Of a DNA stretch of 64,000 nt, positions 45,501 to 51,475 are shown one piece after another. The stretch is taken from assembly GCA_013396915.1 (NCBI GenBank), contig VWZL01000360.1, forward strand, positions 1,132,805 to 1,196,804, given 5' to 3'. Position numbers and translations under genes: made by a program. This stretch comes from Stercorarius parasiticus. Lineage: Eukaryota > Chordata > Aves > Charadriiformes > Stercorariidae. How positions within the stretch are numbered: the first letter of the stretch is position 1; the number at the start of each line of letters is the position of its first letter. Below the pieces are notes generated by a model. The model saw nothing but the letters and a program-made list of their open reading frames with translations. It was not told the origin of the DNA and made no database searches.

Positions 45501-48500
45501 ACCCGTTTTGCAACTTTTGGGTATCTTCACCCTTTTAAAGTTAACTGAATTTGTTCCCTATATATCTTAACGTGAAGTCATACCCCTACTGGTTTTTCTA
45601 TGAAGGGAGCTGGAATTCTAGAATGAATATGAAAAATACTGCCATTGTGCAAGATGTTGATTGAAATTAATATAACTCTTAAATATTTTCCTCAAAGAAC
45701 CTTTTCTGTGTTTGAGTCTGAACTTTAGGCTTGTTCTCTTTATTTTCTTCAGGCTGTGCTATGTCCAGAGTCTCGCTGGACACAAGAGTCCTGTGACTGC
45801 AGTTTCAGCTAGCGAAACAACTGGGGATATTGCAACAGTTTGTGATTCAGGTATATTTGGCAGTCAAGAAAGCTGTTTTGACTTGCAAACCAAATAAATC
45901 ATGAGAGTTGCTATTATATTAGTTACTGAGTTTGTGTTAGTCATCCGAGTATGCATTTGGTCAAATAGGAGTGTTCTTTTTTTTTAACGTAGTAACATAT
46001 GAATTTCTCCAGAAATAATTAGGCAGGTGTTTGAGTAAAATGTTGAGATATAAAAGCTAATGGGTTGATCTCTTTATGAAAAGACTTGAAATTTCAACAG
46101 ATTCCTGGGAGACCTAAATTCTGTGAAACTGGCTGCTTTCATTTTAACAGGGATTTGTCGTCAAAGGTACGGTTCTTCAGGGCAGTACAGTGTACTACAC
46201 AGCAACAGAATTTTTGTTATTAACTCTATCACTTTAAATGCTTCCATATCCCCAGAAGCAAACATAGATTTGCTTAGCTATTCACTAGTTTAAAGCAAAG
46301 AGGAATAACAGCTATACTAAAGCAGAAATAGTAGGTATTTGTATTACAGCTCCTACAGATTCTCACGTCTTATTTTAAAGCAGGTTTTGTACTGTCTTGT
46401 TTTCCACATAATGCTCTTGTCCAGAAACAGTACTAAGACCTATTTGAGCAGTGGGGTTTTGAATGTTTTATAAATCAGGGTGCTCATTGACTTCAAGACT
46501 CTGTGCTACAAGGCTGTGTATCGGTAAAGCAGGGCCAGGTCAGCATCCTCACACCATTTTGCTGTCCCTAAGGACACCTGTGTGTATTGTGTTATACTTG
46601 AGACTGAGGGGGAATAGGCTCCATCTAAGTGACAGAATATTCTTCCATTGATCCAAGGAGGTACAGAATAAAAAGGAAGAGAGCTTAGCTTTGTTCATTC
46701 ATATTGTTAGAAGACAGTTATTGACCCAATTCTCACTTGGGGCCAATTTTCTCTCTCTTCCCTTGAGTAAGATAGGTCTTACATACTGAAGTATCTTTTA
46801 GCCACCTTATCTTACTGTAGTCCTTCATAGACTGAACTGAAACTATTACTGTTCCAAATCTGGAGGGGAAAAGAAAAAAGGTAAAATAGCACACTCTATA
46901 GTACTAAAGGACAAGCGGAAATTATTCTAACAGTTTCAGAAACCTAATATTTACGTTTTAAACTGACACGGAGACTTTCGACTGCATTTCTGTAGCTCAC
47001 AAACTTTTTTTTCTGTAAAAGATTGTATTCTTTAATTGGTAAGGGACATGAGTTTCAATCCCTTTTAAGACAAAGCAGTAGCTGGGTTATTAGTTCTTTG
47101 ATAGAATCAAATAATCCAAGATAACCAGGTAAGGCAACTTCACTTGCGACTTCTCAGTATTTTGCTTAAAATGCAAGCCATGGTACAAGAACTAGCTGTT
47201 TGAAGTAGATAGTATGAATTCCTGCTTAGTGCTTCCCCGTTAGTACAAGAAAATTGGTCATTTTCATATGTTTTGTAAGTACAATGTTCTATAAATACAA
47301 AGTGATGTCTTCTAAATCACTGCAGTGGCCTGGTGGTTTGCATGCTCCCTGTCACAAAAGGAGGGAAGAGTTAATTGTTCACTGCAGCACACATCACTCT
47401 GAGTCATTTAAACGTTCTGATCTTTCAAGAAGTTGAATTCTTTAACACTTAAAGATTCTGTTGCATAGACCTAGCTGTAGTCTAGATTTATTTTTTTTAA
47501 TACTGCTGTGCTATGTTCTGTTGCAGTTGGAGGGGGTAGTGATTTGAGACTTTGGACAGTTAATGGTGATCTCGTGGGACACGTACACTGCAGGGAAAGT
47601 ATTTGCTCTGTTGCTTTCTCTAACCAGCCTGAAGGAGTGTCTGTCAATGTGATTGCAGGGGGGCTTGAAAATGGAGTTGTAAGGTAAGCATTTAAAACTT
47701 TTATTTATTAAAATGCTTTATAACTTAGGCTCACAGTTCGAGAGCATGGAGCCAAATATCATGGGGATTTTGGACTTTAAAGAAGGTGGGCAAGCTGCCG
47801 TTCAGTTTCTAATCTTAGTTGCTAAACAGGTTATGTTTTTCACTGAAAAATTAAATGTAAAATTAAATATGAAGAAAAATTAATCTTACTTTCAGACTGT
47901 GGAGTACATGGGACTTGAAGCCAGTACGAGAAATAACATTTTCGAAGTCAGCCAAACCTATTGTAAGGTAAAAAAATTTTAAGTATACAATAAATGGATT
48001 TTTCTCTTGTGGGGAGGGGGGTGAAACAGCAACAAAACCCAAAAAAACCTACAACAAAGTAGCCTTGAGTATTGAATGTGGATTTGACATGAGAATAGGA
48101 GGTAAAGACCCATGTCTAAAAAGAGTAATGCAATCCTACTAATTATTCATGAAAGCAAAATGAGCACAAGTGTATGTATTTGTAATGACAGTAATAACTA
48201 GGTTCTGCTGCTAGCAGATAGAAATTAGCAGGATTCCCTTGAGAACTGAACAATAGCTACTCTTCTTAAGTTTAATATTTTCCCCAGAATATGTGTAAAA
48301 ATCATGAGATAATACTAACTTTGTCAGACTCAAACAGACAGTTTTTTTTTCTCCCTCGTAAATAAATGAAAACACTGTGTTTTCCCTGACAATTTTTTTT
48401 CTGATGCTGGAGGGGAACGGTGGAGAAGGGAGCAAAGGCAACTCAGAGAAGCGTGGGAGCTGCCATTTTGGAGTGCTCGTGTAATTTTCTTTGAGTCCCC

Positions 48501-49509
48501 TTGACGATTTATATAAGCAGAATTATTCTCATACCAAAGTGTTTTCAGAACATAGTCAAAGGATTCAGTCTTTGATATCCCCAGTGGTACAGTACCCTGC
48601 ACAGAGGTCTTAGAGTTATGCCAAAATTTTATCATCTTAATGTTAGCATAGTAACAAATTACTCTGAAAAATTTTTTGACCATTGCTGAAGTATCATTCA
48701 AAACCCAAGCCGCTGATCACCATTTTTAGAAACAAAAAACAAGTCTCTGGTAGCAGTTATTGTCTTTCTGTTACCTCCACTAAGAAGCGTATTTCACAAA
48801 GGCTTGTTGATAATGATTTAGTGGCTATTGAATAATTTAAAGTTTCCTGCTTAAATGAGACAGAAAATGGATGCTGACCTTCATGCTCTCTAACATTACA
48901 CGTAGCATAGCTGAAGGGCTTTACTACTGTTATAGCTTAAGAAATGCCCAGCTGAACAAAAGTCCTATGCTGTGCCATGAAATCTGATGGATTTAGTTTC
49001 TGCCTTTGTCAGCAAGCAAGTTCAGAGGGCACCAAGTTCTGTTGCTGGAAAGCCTTCCTTTCAGTAGAAGGGGCAGCCCAGGGAAAGAGCAGGATGCTGC
49101 TACTGATCCTGCCCTTTTCTCTGGTGCTGCGAAGACATGACTACTAAACTGCATGGCATGTTGAAGTGCTGGACAAAGCTGTAGTTCAGCCTGTTTTGTT
49201 AGAAAAATGAATAAGCAGGTATATGTAGGCATATTACGATGTTAGTGTACTCACTAGGTCTTGCCTGAGAGCTAATCTTTGTTGGCTATACTCTTATGGA
49301 TTTTTAATGTCTTCTAGCATTTTAAATAGCCAAACCTGGTGTAAAAATAGATTGTTGTCTTGTTTTTCAGCCTTACATTTTCCTGTGATGGGCATCACTT
49401 GTTCACAGCTAATAGTGACGGAAATGTTATAGCTTGGTGTCGCAAGGACCAGCAGCGCTTGAAGTTACCCATGTTCTATTCGTTCCTTAGCAGCTATGCG
49501 GCTGGGTGA
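405..49509 (+). CDS. LYST: LYST, lysosomal trafficking regulator (3' part, 43 coding exons; span including introns)
   Basis: Very large cytosolic BEACH-family protein that controls size, fission and secretion of lysosomes and lysosome-related organelles; loss causes Chediak-Higashi syndrome in humans and beige in mice. Joining the 43 exons listed below gives about 2466 residues plus TGA without a stop or frameshift, colinear with the C-terminal 65% of mammalian LYST (3801 residues in human). In window residue numbers: ConA-like module about 75-480, disordered linker about 720-960, helical repeats about 960-1600, PH-BEACH about 1675-1780, BEACH about 1785-2090, WD40 repeats about 2190-2466. 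Every intron is GT-AG and each split codon completes across the junction. The first exon starts with two bases of a split codon, so the gene continues upstream of base 1. Exon-level homology is by recognition of the family sequence, not a database search. I see no sign of pseudogenisation. Confidence 0.97.
1577..2000 (+). CDS. LYST: LYST coding exon 2
   Basis: Acceptor TTCTTCTAG, donor ACAG|GTGAGG. Residues 37-177. Contains [11 protein letters not shown], a serine-rich stretch, then [20 protein letters not shown] and [14 protein letters not shown], the first strands of the concanavalin-A-like module found in LYST and other BEACH proteins. A lysine/arginine-rich insert follows. Leaves one base of a split codon. 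Confidence 0.95.
2885..3029 (+). CDS. LYST: LYST coding exon 3
   Basis: Acceptor ATTTCTAG, donor TTCG|GTATGC. Residues 178-225, with the strongly conserved [20 protein letters not shown] of the ConA-like module. Leaves two bases (CG), completed as Arg by the next exon. Confidence 0.95.
3843..4016 (+). CDS. LYST: LYST coding exon 4
   Basis: Acceptor TTTTCATAG, donor CAGAG|GTAAAG. Residues 226-283, with the conserved [14 protein letters not shown] and [11 protein letters not shown] strands. The second residue is Met where human LYST has Val (R-M-C-M-D versus R-V-C-M-D). Ends with two bases of Arg. Confidence 0.95.
5616..5776 (+). CDS. LYST: LYST coding exon 5
   Basis: Acceptor GTATCTTTAG, donor AATG|GTACTT (a less usual donor with C at +4). 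Residues 284-337, including [15 protein letters not shown] and [11 protein letters not shown] of the ConA-like module. Ends with one base of Gly. Confidence 0.94.
7190..7380 (+). CDS. LYST: LYST coding exon 6
   Basis: Acceptor TGGATTTTAG, donor ATT|GTAAGT. Residues 338-401. Conserved blocks [21 protein letters not shown] and [13 protein letters not shown]. Ends in phase 0. The frame stays open into the intron until 7509, so intron retention here would add about 42 residues before a stop. Confidence 0.95.
8941..9186 (+). CDS. LYST: LYST coding exon 7
   Basis: Acceptor CTTTTGTTTCAG, donor AGG|GTAAGG. Residues 402-483. Contains [13 protein letters not shown] and [18 protein letters not shown], the end of the ConA-like module and its link to the next helical block. 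Phase 0 at both ends. Confidence 0.96.
10823..10996 (+). CDS. LYST: LYST coding exon 8
   Basis: Acceptor TTTTCTTCAG, donor AAG|GTAGAG. Residues 484-541, a helical segment ([17 protein letters not shown]) ending in [10 protein letters not shown]. Phase 0 at both ends. Confidence 0.95.
11512..11661 (+). CDS. LYST: LYST coding exon 9
   Basis: Acceptor CCCTCTTTAAG, donor AAAG|GTAATT. Residues 542-591, starting TLLEGCC and ending [12 protein letters not shown]. Exactly 50 codons, phase 0 at both ends. Confidence 0.95.
12271..12408 (+). CDS. LYST: LYST coding exon 10
   Basis: Acceptor GTTTTTTCAG, donor GCAG|GTACTT (C at +4, as for exon 5). Residues 592-637, [17 protein letters not shown] through [11 protein letters not shown], predicted helical. 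46 codons, phase 0 at both ends. Confidence 0.95.
14199..14397 (+). CDS. LYST: LYST coding exon 11
   Basis: Acceptor CTTTCCAG, donor ATAG|GTAGAT. Residues 638-703, with [20 protein letters not shown] and [11 protein letters not shown]. Leaves one base of Asp. Confidence 0.95.
15648..15779 (+). CDS. LYST: LYST coding exon 12
   Basis: Acceptor TCTTTCTAG, donor GAAG|GTAAAA. Residues 704-747, beginning [16 protein letters not shown] and moving into a Gly/Ser/Thr-rich, less conserved stretch that opens the disordered linker. Leaves one base. Confidence 0.93.
15780..16856 (+). other. LYST: LYST intron 12 with a CR1 fragment
   Basis: AT-rich intron. A CR1 3' end lies at about 16435-16552 (listed separately). 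Nothing else recognised. Confidence 0.7.
16435..16552 (+). mobile_element. CR1 LINE 3' end fragment
   Basis: Sense-oriented CR1 3' UTR. The order is ...TTGATCCTGCTTTGAGCA, AGGAGGTTGGGCTAGACAAT, a CTCCAGAGGTGCCTTCCA block and a terminal CATGATTCTG motif, which is the typical avian CR1 tail. It is 5'-truncated and diverged; homology may extend a few tens of bases upstream. No coding part is left. Confidence 0.8.
16857..17490 (+). CDS. LYST: LYST coding exon 13 (disordered linker)
   Basis: The longest exon here. Acceptor CTTTCTCTAG, donor GACAG|GTAAGC. Residues 748-958. Low-complexity Ser/Glu-rich with small islands shared with mammalian [15 protein letters not shown], [20 protein letters not shown]-like [23 protein letters not shown] and ARWPSFAD, then DWEGLAF. 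RLCKSLP at 16910-16930 fits the RxxxSxP 14-3-3 mode-2 pattern. Between the islands it is poorly conserved, but the frame is open throughout. Leaves two bases of Arg. Confidence 0.95.
17968..18145 (+). CDS. LYST: LYST coding exon 14
   Basis: Acceptor CTGTTTTCAG, donor TAAA|GTAGGC (A at -1, fairly weak). Residues 959-1018, with [34 protein letters not shown] and [13 protein letters not shown]; start of the second helical (armadillo/HEAT-like) block. Phase 0 at the end. Confidence 0.95.
19060..19229 (+). CDS. LYST: LYST coding exon 15
   Basis: Acceptor TTTTTTTTAG, donor AAGA|GTAAGT. Residues 1019-1074, with [20 protein letters not shown] and [11 protein letters not shown]. Ends with two bases of Glu. 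Confidence 0.95.
20718..20948 (+). CDS. LYST: LYST coding exon 16
   Basis: Acceptor TTTTGATAG, donor CAAA|GTGAGT. Residues 1075-1151. [35 protein letters not shown] and [15 protein letters not shown] are all strongly conserved helical repeat segments. Ends with two bases (AA), completed as Asn. Confidence 0.96.
21867..22033 (+). CDS. LYST: LYST coding exon 17
   Basis: Acceptor TTTGTTTGCAG, donor CAAA|GTAAGT. Residues 1152-1207, with [12 protein letters not shown] and [20 protein letters not shown]. Leaves one base of Asn. Confidence 0.96.
22539..22691 (+). CDS. LYST: LYST coding exon 18
   Basis: Acceptor CTCTCTGTAG, donor GCTG|GTGAGT. Residues 1208-1258, [15 protein letters not shown] through [15 protein letters not shown]. 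Leaves one base of Gly. Confidence 0.94.
24128..24319 (+). CDS. LYST: LYST coding exon 19
   Basis: Acceptor TACTTAAAG (few pyrimidines at the very end but a TGCTTCTC tract just upstream), donor TTAG|GTAGGA. Residues 1259-1322, including [19 protein letters not shown] and [15 protein letters not shown]. Leaves one base of Ala. Confidence 0.94.
24963..25141 (+). CDS. LYST: LYST coding exon 20
   Basis: Acceptor AAATTTTAAG, donor CATT|GTAAGT. Residues 1323-1382. The first two thirds (Ser/Thr/Glu-rich) is one of the least conserved parts of the protein; the end, [19 protein letters not shown], is conserved. Phase 0 at the end. Confidence 0.92.
26305..26511 (+). CDS. LYST: LYST coding exon 21
   Basis: Acceptor TCTTACTTAG, donor GCAA|GTAAGC. 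Residues 1383-1451, with [32 protein letters not shown] and RDCLSPTLQ. 69 codons, phase 0. Confidence 0.95.
27832..28008 (+). CDS. LYST: LYST coding exon 22
   Basis: Acceptor CATCTTTTAG, donor AAAGAG|GTTTGT, an unusually weak donor with T at +3. Residues 1452-1510, [20 protein letters not shown] through [13 protein letters not shown]. Phase 0. Read-through into the intron reaches TAA after three further codons. Confidence 0.93.
28506..28582 (+). CDS. LYST: LYST coding exon 23
   Basis: Short exon. Acceptor CTTCCACTCAG preceded by an A-run instead of a long pyrimidine tract, donor CAAAA|GTAAGT. Residues 1511-1535, [19 protein letters not shown], strongly conserved. Ends with two bases of Asn. 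Confidence 0.92.
29535..29723 (+). CDS. LYST: LYST coding exon 24
   Basis: Acceptor TTTTTCCTCAG, donor ATCG|GTAAGT. Residues 1536-1598, near-identical to mammalian [60 protein letters not shown]. Ends with two bases of Arg. Confidence 0.96.
30457..30602 (+). CDS. LYST: LYST coding exon 25
   Basis: Acceptor TTTTTTTCAG, donor GAAG|GTAATT. Residues 1599-1647, [20 protein letters not shown] and [20 protein letters not shown], the conserved lead-in to the PH-BEACH module. Leaves one base of Gly. Confidence 0.97.
30680..30776 (+). CDS. LYST: LYST coding exon 26
   Basis: Separated from exon 25 by a 77-base intron, the shortest here. Acceptor TTTTTTATAG, donor TAAG|GTAAGG. Residues 1648-1679, [20 protein letters not shown]. 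Ends with two bases of Arg. Confidence 0.95.
31451..31512 (+). CDS. LYST: LYST coding exon 27 (start of PH-BEACH)
   Basis: Acceptor AATATTTCAG, donor CTAG|GTAAGT. Residues 1680-1700, [20 protein letters not shown], the first strands of the PH-like domain that packs against BEACH. Leaves one base of Gly. Confidence 0.95.
31876..31931 (+). CDS. LYST: LYST coding exon 28 (PH-BEACH)
   Basis: Acceptor TTTTCCTGCAG, donor TTCG|GTAAGT. Residues 1701-1719, [19 protein letters not shown]. 56 bases, phase 0 at the end. Confidence 0.95.
32938..33090 (+). CDS. LYST: LYST coding exon 29 (PH-BEACH)
   Basis: Acceptor AATTCTGCAG, donor AAAG|GTAATG. Residues 1720-1770, with [20 protein letters not shown] and [20 protein letters not shown], the core strands of the PH-like fold. 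51 codons, phase 0. Confidence 0.97.
33424..33668 (+). CDS. LYST: LYST coding exon 30 (end of PH-BEACH, start of BEACH)
   Basis: Acceptor TTTTCTTCTAG, donor TATAG|GTAATA. Residues 1771-1851. [20 protein letters not shown] closes the PH part. [37 protein letters not shown] and [16 protein letters not shown] are the diagnostic start of BEACH. Ends with two bases of Arg. Confidence 0.98.
34411..34477 (+). CDS. LYST: LYST coding exon 31 (BEACH)
   Basis: Acceptor TTCTGTTACAG, donor AAG|GTAATC. Residues 1852-1874, [22 protein letters not shown]. The usual BEACH R-x-L-x-K-P-I motif is present. Phase 0. Confidence 0.96.
35356..35512 (+). CDS. LYST: LYST coding exon 32 (BEACH)
   Basis: Acceptor TTTTTCTAG, donor CAAG|GTAAGG. 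Residues 1875-1926, with [20 protein letters not shown] and [11 protein letters not shown], the most characteristic BEACH motif. Leaves one base of Asp. Confidence 0.98.
35885..36025 (+). CDS. LYST: LYST coding exon 33 (BEACH)
   Basis: Acceptor TTTCTTTACAG, donor GAAG|GTATAC. Residues 1927-1973, [39 protein letters not shown]. Leaves one base of Gly. Confidence 0.98.
36420..36637 (+). CDS. LYST: LYST coding exon 34 (BEACH)
   Basis: Acceptor CTGTTTCTAG, donor TGCA|GTAAGT. Residues 1974-2046, with [35 protein letters not shown] and AINVFHPA, all standard BEACH core motifs. Phase 0. Confidence 0.98.
37946..38176 (+). CDS. LYST: LYST coding exon 35 (end of BEACH)
   Basis: Acceptor CCTCTCTAG after a long pyrimidine tract, donor TCCA|GTATGT. 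Residues 2047-2123, [32 protein letters not shown] and the linker [19 protein letters not shown]. 77 codons, phase 0. Confidence 0.97.
38874..39063 (+). CDS. LYST: LYST coding exon 36 (BEACH-WD40 linker)
   Basis: Acceptor TTGTTTTAG, donor CAAG|GTATGA. Residues 2124-2186, [35 protein letters not shown] and [18 protein letters not shown]. Leaves one base of Gly. Confidence 0.96.
39064..40833 (+). other. LYST: LYST intron 36 carrying an antisense CR1
   Basis: About half of this intron is a CR1 copy on the minus strand (39632-40515). The rest is AT-rich with nothing recognised. A single N sits at 39997 inside the CR1. Confidence 0.75.
39632..40515 (-). mobile_element. CR1 LINE, 5'-truncated, reverse transcriptase remnant
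   Basis: Antisense to LYST. On the minus strand it encodes recognisable CR1 ORF2 reverse transcriptase: [37 protein letters not shown] and the catalytic FADDTKLGG, then the terminal [31 protein letters not shown] block and a 3' end near 39632. It is 5'-truncated before the RT fingers. An internal stretch between [10 protein letters not shown] and EKRRLRGDL that full CR1 elements have is missing, and the join is exactly at the N at 39997. The two coding parts are in different frames, so the copy is dead. Confidence 0.93.
40834..40970 (+). CDS. LYST: LYST coding exon 37 (first WD40 strands)
   Basis: Acceptor CTTCCTTCAG, donor CATCAG|GTAAAA followed directly by a run of A. Residues 2187-2232, [20 protein letters not shown] and [11 protein letters not shown]. 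Phase 0. Confidence 0.96.
41712..41810 (+). CDS. LYST: LYST coding exon 38 (WD40)
   Basis: Acceptor CTTTCCAAG, donor TACG|GTAAGT. Residues 2233-2265, [20 protein letters not shown], a WD40 blade. 33 codons, phase 0. Confidence 0.96.
41811..45315 (+). other. LYST: LYST intron 38 (longest, 3.5 kb)
   Basis: Longest intron in the window. It contains unique AT-rich sequence. I recognise no repeat, RNA gene or coding exon; the short open frames here show no family motif. Confidence 0.75.
45316..45455 (+). CDS. LYST: LYST coding exon 39 (WD40)
   Basis: Acceptor TTTTTCAG, donor ACAG|GTACGC. Residues 2266-2311. A textbook WD repeat: [31 protein letters not shown] (GH then WD). Ends with two bases of Arg. 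Confidence 0.98.
45753..45850 (+). CDS. LYST: LYST coding exon 40 (WD40)
   Basis: Acceptor TTTCTTCAG, donor TCAG|GTATAT. Residues 2312-2344, [20 protein letters not shown] and GDIATVCDS. Leaves one base, completed as Val where human has Ala. Confidence 0.96.
47527..47683 (+). CDS. LYST: LYST coding exon 41 (WD40)
   Basis: Acceptor TCTGTTGCAG, donor TAAG|GTAAGC. Residues 2345-2396, [20 protein letters not shown] and [11 protein letters not shown]. Ends with two bases of Arg. Confidence 0.97.
47896..47967 (+). CDS. LYST: LYST coding exon 42 (WD40)
   Basis: Acceptor TACTTTCAG, donor GTAAG|GTAAAA. Residues 2397-2420, [20 protein letters not shown]. Ends with two bases of Ser. Confidence 0.96.
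49371..49509 (+). CDS. LYST: LYST last coding exon 43 and stop
   Basis: Acceptor TGTTTTTCAG. Residues 2421-2466, [31 protein letters not shown] and the terminal [11 protein letters not shown] followed by TGA at 49507. The C terminus matches mammalian LYST, which also ends in SSYAAG. Confidence 0.98.
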
Positions 49510-51475
49510 TGACTATTTTTGCTGCTAACCCATGTCTCTGATGCACTTTAAATCCAAAATAGATCATAGAATCTCATATTTAACTGGATTTTGAAGTCCT
49601 TTGAATGTCTCTAGAATGACTGAATCGGTTTTTAAAAAGAGCAGTCTGAGGTGGTTGTAAAATTGCATATGTGCATGCACAAACCTGAAGCATATCCAGG
49701 TCACCAGGAAGCTCTGGTCATATACTCCAATACCAGCAAAATGATTCATAAATGCTCTAACATACAGGTCAAAACGCTGCAATATAAGACATAATAGTAT
49801 TTTTTAAATCACTTCTTGGACAGAAGTATTTAAAAAAATGAATTGATAATGCTTATTCCCCTTCTTATGTTGTAAAATATCAGCAGTGTAAAGTTCTGTA
49901 AATATCTATTAAAATGTCAGCATATGTATATCTGATAAGTTGAGCATGGTATAGTTAGCTCTGGGATAAGCAACCCAAAACTTCAAAATCCAAGACCACT
50001 TAAAATTGCTTTTTTTGAGAAGCAAAGAACTCAGTAGGTGTTTTTTGCACCATCTTATGGTATTGTAATGCTAAAAAATGAACTTCTGTTATCTTTATAT
50101 TTGTAATTTTTGCCATCTTCTCTGTTAGTGTAATAGTCTTTACAAAAGGCAAAAATAAAATACTTGTCTTAGTGATGGGTAGACACCTCATGGCATCACA
50201 AAGCAATAGTTAGATCATGTTTTGGTTTTGTGTTTTTAATGTAGTGTTAACTCCCTGTGGCAGAATATATGTTATGTACACACACAGCTTATCTTCCAGA
50301 GCTCTGAAAAAGGTGTTGAAGAAGGCACAGATGTGCTCCTGTTCTAGTGTCACTGAAGTTCAATACACTGTAAAATGTTTGAATCTAACTGCTTGAATAA
50401 TCAATGTTCATAGGCATCAGATGATTTGGAAAAGAGTTTAAACAGATACACTGTGCAAATATGTTATTTATTCCTAGGTGCTATTTTTGGGGGCAGGGAA
50501 TAAGCTTTGACTGTGCAAGGCTTAACAAATTTGAATTCTTAGGCTGGATCAAAAATTAACATTTCAGTTGACTGATCTGAAGACCTCTAAACCTGACACC
50601 ATGAATGAGTGCCTACTAGTCATGCAAATGGTAAAACAAGAATGCTACGCAAGTCTGATGCAGTTACATTTTTCTTTTAAATTGCTTTGCTTTTTCATCA
50701 TTGACATGTTCTGCTATTGCCATACAAACTGCTATATCTTCTCATGTTTAAGGTTCATCTGCCTTCAAAACACTTATATGAAACTGTCAATTTGTGATGA
50801 TGACGACACACACACAAGAAATCTTTATTCTTCTTTTGAAAATTCCTGTCTTCAGAAATTCTTGCAACTTCCTGATTGAAGAACTTTTCAAACTAGAAAA
50901 ACTTCAGAAAAATATTCTCATAGTCCATGACACAAAGGCTGATCTTTGAGTCAGTTAAGCAAGTGACTACATACTGTATGAATTGAATTTTAAACTGCGT
51001 ATATTGCAGCAGCATTGTATGGGATGGCTTTTGTCATGTTTTTCACTGTCTAGATGTTAATGTAAAGTCCAAATACAGACTGAAAAGCTTCCTGGCTCAT
51101 GTTTAAGTGATGTGCTTTATTTAAGAGGGGAAAAAATACAAATATTGTGGGTTTGGGGTGCTTTTGTGCTCCCTGGTTTGGGGTGTTGCTCACAAAGGCT
51201 TATTTTTATAACGTAGAGTTCCACTTGTTACAAATCAATATGCAAAATTGCTGGCCTTGTAAAGAGTGCAATATTATATATTTTTGTGTAAAAGTAAAAA
51301 TGATTTTTTTGAAGCAAGGAATATTTATTCAGCTTAACATTCTGGAACTATTAAAATAACATTGCAATAGTATCTGTGCATGATGTACTGAAATTTCCTG
51401 TAAATGTCACATTCCACACTGTCTTTGTATATACACTGTCACATTGTTGGGTAATAAACAGATCTTTGTACCAAA
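49510..51475 (+). other. LYST: LYST 3' UTR
   Basis: AT-rich sequence after the LYST stop, ending just past the AATAAA at 51453 with a T/G-rich stretch downstream. Two Pumilio-type octamers (TGTANATA) occur at 49897-49904 and 51426-51433. An internal AATAAA at 50154 could give a shorter form of about 0.65 kb. The end point is inferred from the signal; no transcript data are available. Confidence 0.7.
51453..51458 (+). terminator. LYST: Poly(A) signal AATAAA, probable LYST 3' end
   Basis: Canonical hexamer about 1.95 kb after the stop codon, followed within 30 bases by the U/G-rich TTGTTTGAG. Other AATAAA copies are at 50154 and 52272, so alternative ends are possible. Confidence 0.6.

Noticed and set aside
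49560..49590. ATCATAGAATCT motif resembling a CR1 terminus in the LYST 3' UTR
   Set aside because: Only about 12 bases match and the neighbouring sequence does not continue as CR1.
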